NCBI RefSeq assembly: GCF_000255295.1
Contig: NC_017030.1
Span: forward strand, 806,001 to 870,000
Reading direction: 5' to 3'
Origin: Corallococcus coralloides DSM 2259
Lineage (GTDB): Bacteria > Myxococcota > Myxococcia > Myxococcales > Myxococcaceae
Length of the DNA: 64,000 bases
Part shown: piece by piece, positions 62,707-64,000 of the stretch
Position numbering within the stretch: the first letter of the stretch is position 1
Layout of the letters: each line of letters begins with the position of its first letter
Program-made: the position numbers and the translations under genes
Notes under the pieces: generated by a model
Databases searched by the model: none
Told to the model about the DNA's origin: nothing
What the model saw: the letters and a program-made list of their open reading frames with translations, nothing else

Positions 62707-63600
62707 ATGCGCACTCCCGTCCTGCTGTCTGTCATTGCGTTGCTGGGGTCGACCGCGTGCAGCGGCCCCGACTTCGACGCCCAGAGTGAGATTCGCGGTG
62801 TGCGCGTGCTCGGCATCAAGGCGGAGCCGCCGGAACTGGCGTTGGAGCCGAACGCCTCCACGCTGCCGCCGCCGGTGACGTTCAGCGCGCTGGCGGTGAC
62901 GCCGGACGCGCGTCCGGTGACGGTGACGTACGCGCTGTGCCGGCCGGACGTGAACCCCTATGGGGACGTGGCGTGTCCGGGGGACAGCGGGGTGCCGTTG
63001 CCGGGCGGGGTGTTGTCGTTGAGCGACCCGGCGGTGCAGGCGCTGCTCATCGAGGCGTTCCAGGCAGCCACGGGGAGCACGGGGGGAGGGCAGGGGGGCT
63101 CGTTCGACTTCAACGACCCGGTGGTGCAGCAGGTGTTGCAGACAGGGCTGCCGCTGTTCGTGGGGTACGAGGCGACGGACGGCAGCGGGACGCCGGAGGG
63201 CGTGGAGCGGGGCGTGCGGCGCATCACGTTGCGTTCGACGGACACGCCCAACCAGAACCCGGTGATGCAGGACGTGCTGTGGAACGACGCGCCGCTGTCC
63301 GGGCCGCTGCCGCTGGACGCGGAGGTGACGTTCACGCCGGTGCTGGGCGAGGGCAGCGAGGAGACCTATTCCACGGTGGACGGGGCGAGGACGGAGCAGG
63401 TCTTCTACAGCTGGTTCGCGACGGGCGAAGGCGAGGTGGGCTCGTTCCGTTCGCTGGAGCCGGTGGACGGCAAGCCCGGCGACCCGACGACGACCTACAC
63501 GACGGCCAAGACGCCCGAGCGCATCACGCTCTGGGTGGTGGCCCGAGACGGCCGCGGCGGCACGGACTGGACGACGCGCACGGTGGACGTGGGGCCCTGA
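62707..63600 (+). CDS. Receptor-linked hypothetical lipoprotein
   Basis: 297 residues. Signal MRTPVLLSVIALLGSTACSG with lipobox STAC. Beta-rich, with a Gly-rich loop (TGSTGGGQGGSFDFND) and DGRGGTDWTTRTVDV near the end. It begins 4 nt past the TonB-dependent receptor stop, so it probably works with it, perhaps as a surface lipoprotein binding the same ligand. No family recognised. Confidence 0.8.
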   Translation: MRTPVLLSVIALLGSTACSGPDFDAQSEIRGVRVLGIKAEPPELALEPNASTLPPPVTFSALAVTPDARPVTVTYALCRPDVNPYGDVACPGDSGVPLPGGVLSLSDPAVQALLIEAFQAATGSTGGGQGGSFDFNDPVVQQVLQTGLPLFVGYEATDGSGTPEGVERGVRRITLRSTDTPNQNPVMQDVLWNDAPLSGPLPLDAEVTFTPVLGEGSEETYSTVDGARTEQVFYSWFATGEGEVGSFRSLEPVDGKPGDPTTTYTTAKTPERITLWVVARDGRGGTDWTTRTVDVGP

Positions 63601-63606
63601 GGGAGC

Positions 63607-64000
63607 TCACGGGATGTTCGTCGGGTCGCTGTCGAAGAGCGCGTCGAACAAAGTGGTCTGGGGGGGCTGGGTCGAGTCGACGACGACAGGCACCGGTGTA
63701 GCGGCCACCCCTCGGGGCAGCTCACTGACCTGGTAGCGGGCGCCCAGTTCCCGGGCGACGATGCGCGCCGTTTCCTCCATGGGGCCGGGCAGGGGCGTCA
63801 GGTGCAGCTGAGCCGCACGGCGCTTGCGCCCCTCGTATTCGAACGTGATGCCGTACACGGTGAAGACCGGGGCCAGGATGCTCATGCAGCCCACGACCGC
63901 CCAGGGGATGGGCGGCATGGGAAAGCCCATCGCGGGATAGACGATGCACCGGAAACTGCATCGTGTGGGGCCGGTTCCGTCGCCTATCGAGAAGCCCGGA
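63607..64000 (-). CDS. Membrane protein with Cys-rich N-terminus (5' end cut)
   Basis: The frame stays open to the right edge, so the N-terminus is outside; 130 residues are visible. It reads DGTGPTRCSFRCIVYPAMGF, then one membrane span (WAVVGCMSILAPVFTVYGI) and a charged, probably cytoplasmic tail (EYEGRKRRAAQLHLTPLPG, EETARIVARELGARYQV). No family recognised. An ATG at 63930 would give a shorter 107-residue form but drop the Cys pair. Convergent with the receptor-linked lipoprotein gene. Confidence 0.6.
   Translation of the reverse strand, partial: PGFSIGDGTGPTRCSFRCIVYPAMGFPMPPIPWAVVGCMSILAPVFTVYGITFEYEGRKRRAAQLHLTPLPGPMEETARIVARELGARYQVSELPRGVAATPVPVVVDSTQPPQTTLFDALFDSDPTNIP

Noticed and set aside
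59223-62861. 1212-residue frame antisense to the OmpA and receptor genes
   Set aside because: It covers two genes with clear domains on the other strand; the composition is Arg/His/Val-rich antisense.

Overview
This is GC-rich chromosomal DNA from a delta-proteobacterium-like organism, most likely a myxobacterium of the Myxococcaceae (Corallococcus/Myxococcus type). That is an inference from four things: strong third-position GC bias; an abundance of small lipoproteins and proline/alanine-rich secreted proteins; an M4 protease with two PPC domains; and TonB, EAD1, FRG and Imm70 families typical of that group. I see no rRNA, tRNA, IS element, phage or CRISPR array. Genes are densely packed on both strands, and several hairpins sit between convergent genes.

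Layout. 1-9 kb: end of a secreted FN3-like protein, a DUF1615 lipoprotein, a divergent M4 metalloprotease, a low-complexity lipoprotein, and a coupled cysteine-cluster/acyl-CoA dehydrogenase pair. 9.2-12.8 kb: a small accessory island. It holds a JAMM-like protein whose lipoprotein signal lies in another frame, three tandem paralogous lipoproteins plus the remnant of another, and an antisense-overlapping FRG-domain protein. 13-19.6 kb: TPR lipoprotein, MFS and AEC transporters, and small zinc-ribbon and hypothetical proteins. 19.7-29 kb: an alpha-2-macroglobulin split into two overlapping genes, with two inserted cysteine-paired domains, followed by an EAD1-trypsin effector-type protease and a large membrane coiled-coil protein. 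29-40 kb: an SDR/ZIP/hydrolase operon, SET protein, lipase-like protein, amidase, an Imm70 immunity protein with no toxin beside it, a BMP lipoprotein and a VOC protein. 39-49 kb: a flavin monooxygenase divergent from a GntR-TetR fusion regulator with two candidate palindromic operators; a YkgJ protein; three redox enzymes (two SDRs and an MDR reductase); a beta-barrel-like protein; and a large zinc-ribbon/coiled-coil protein. 49-53.3 kb: LPG-synthase-like membrane protein, then a LysR gene divergent from a small-protein/SDR/homocysteine-methyltransferase operon. 53.3-54.4 kb: a noncoding array of 14 palindromes. 54.4-64 kb: molybdopterin oxidoreductase, lipoproteins, chalcone-isomerase-like protein, OmpA lipoprotein, and a TonB-dependent receptor carrying its own TonB-like domain with a companion lipoprotein.

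The least explained element is the array at 53,424-54,343. It has 14 copies of a 25-nt palindrome at about 68-74 nt spacing, with related but diverging spacers, and one solitary copy of the same palindrome lies 27 kb away at 26,433. The lipoprotein/JAMM/FRG island and the split macroglobulin next to an EAD1 protease are the best candidates for protein-based systems that are not well described.
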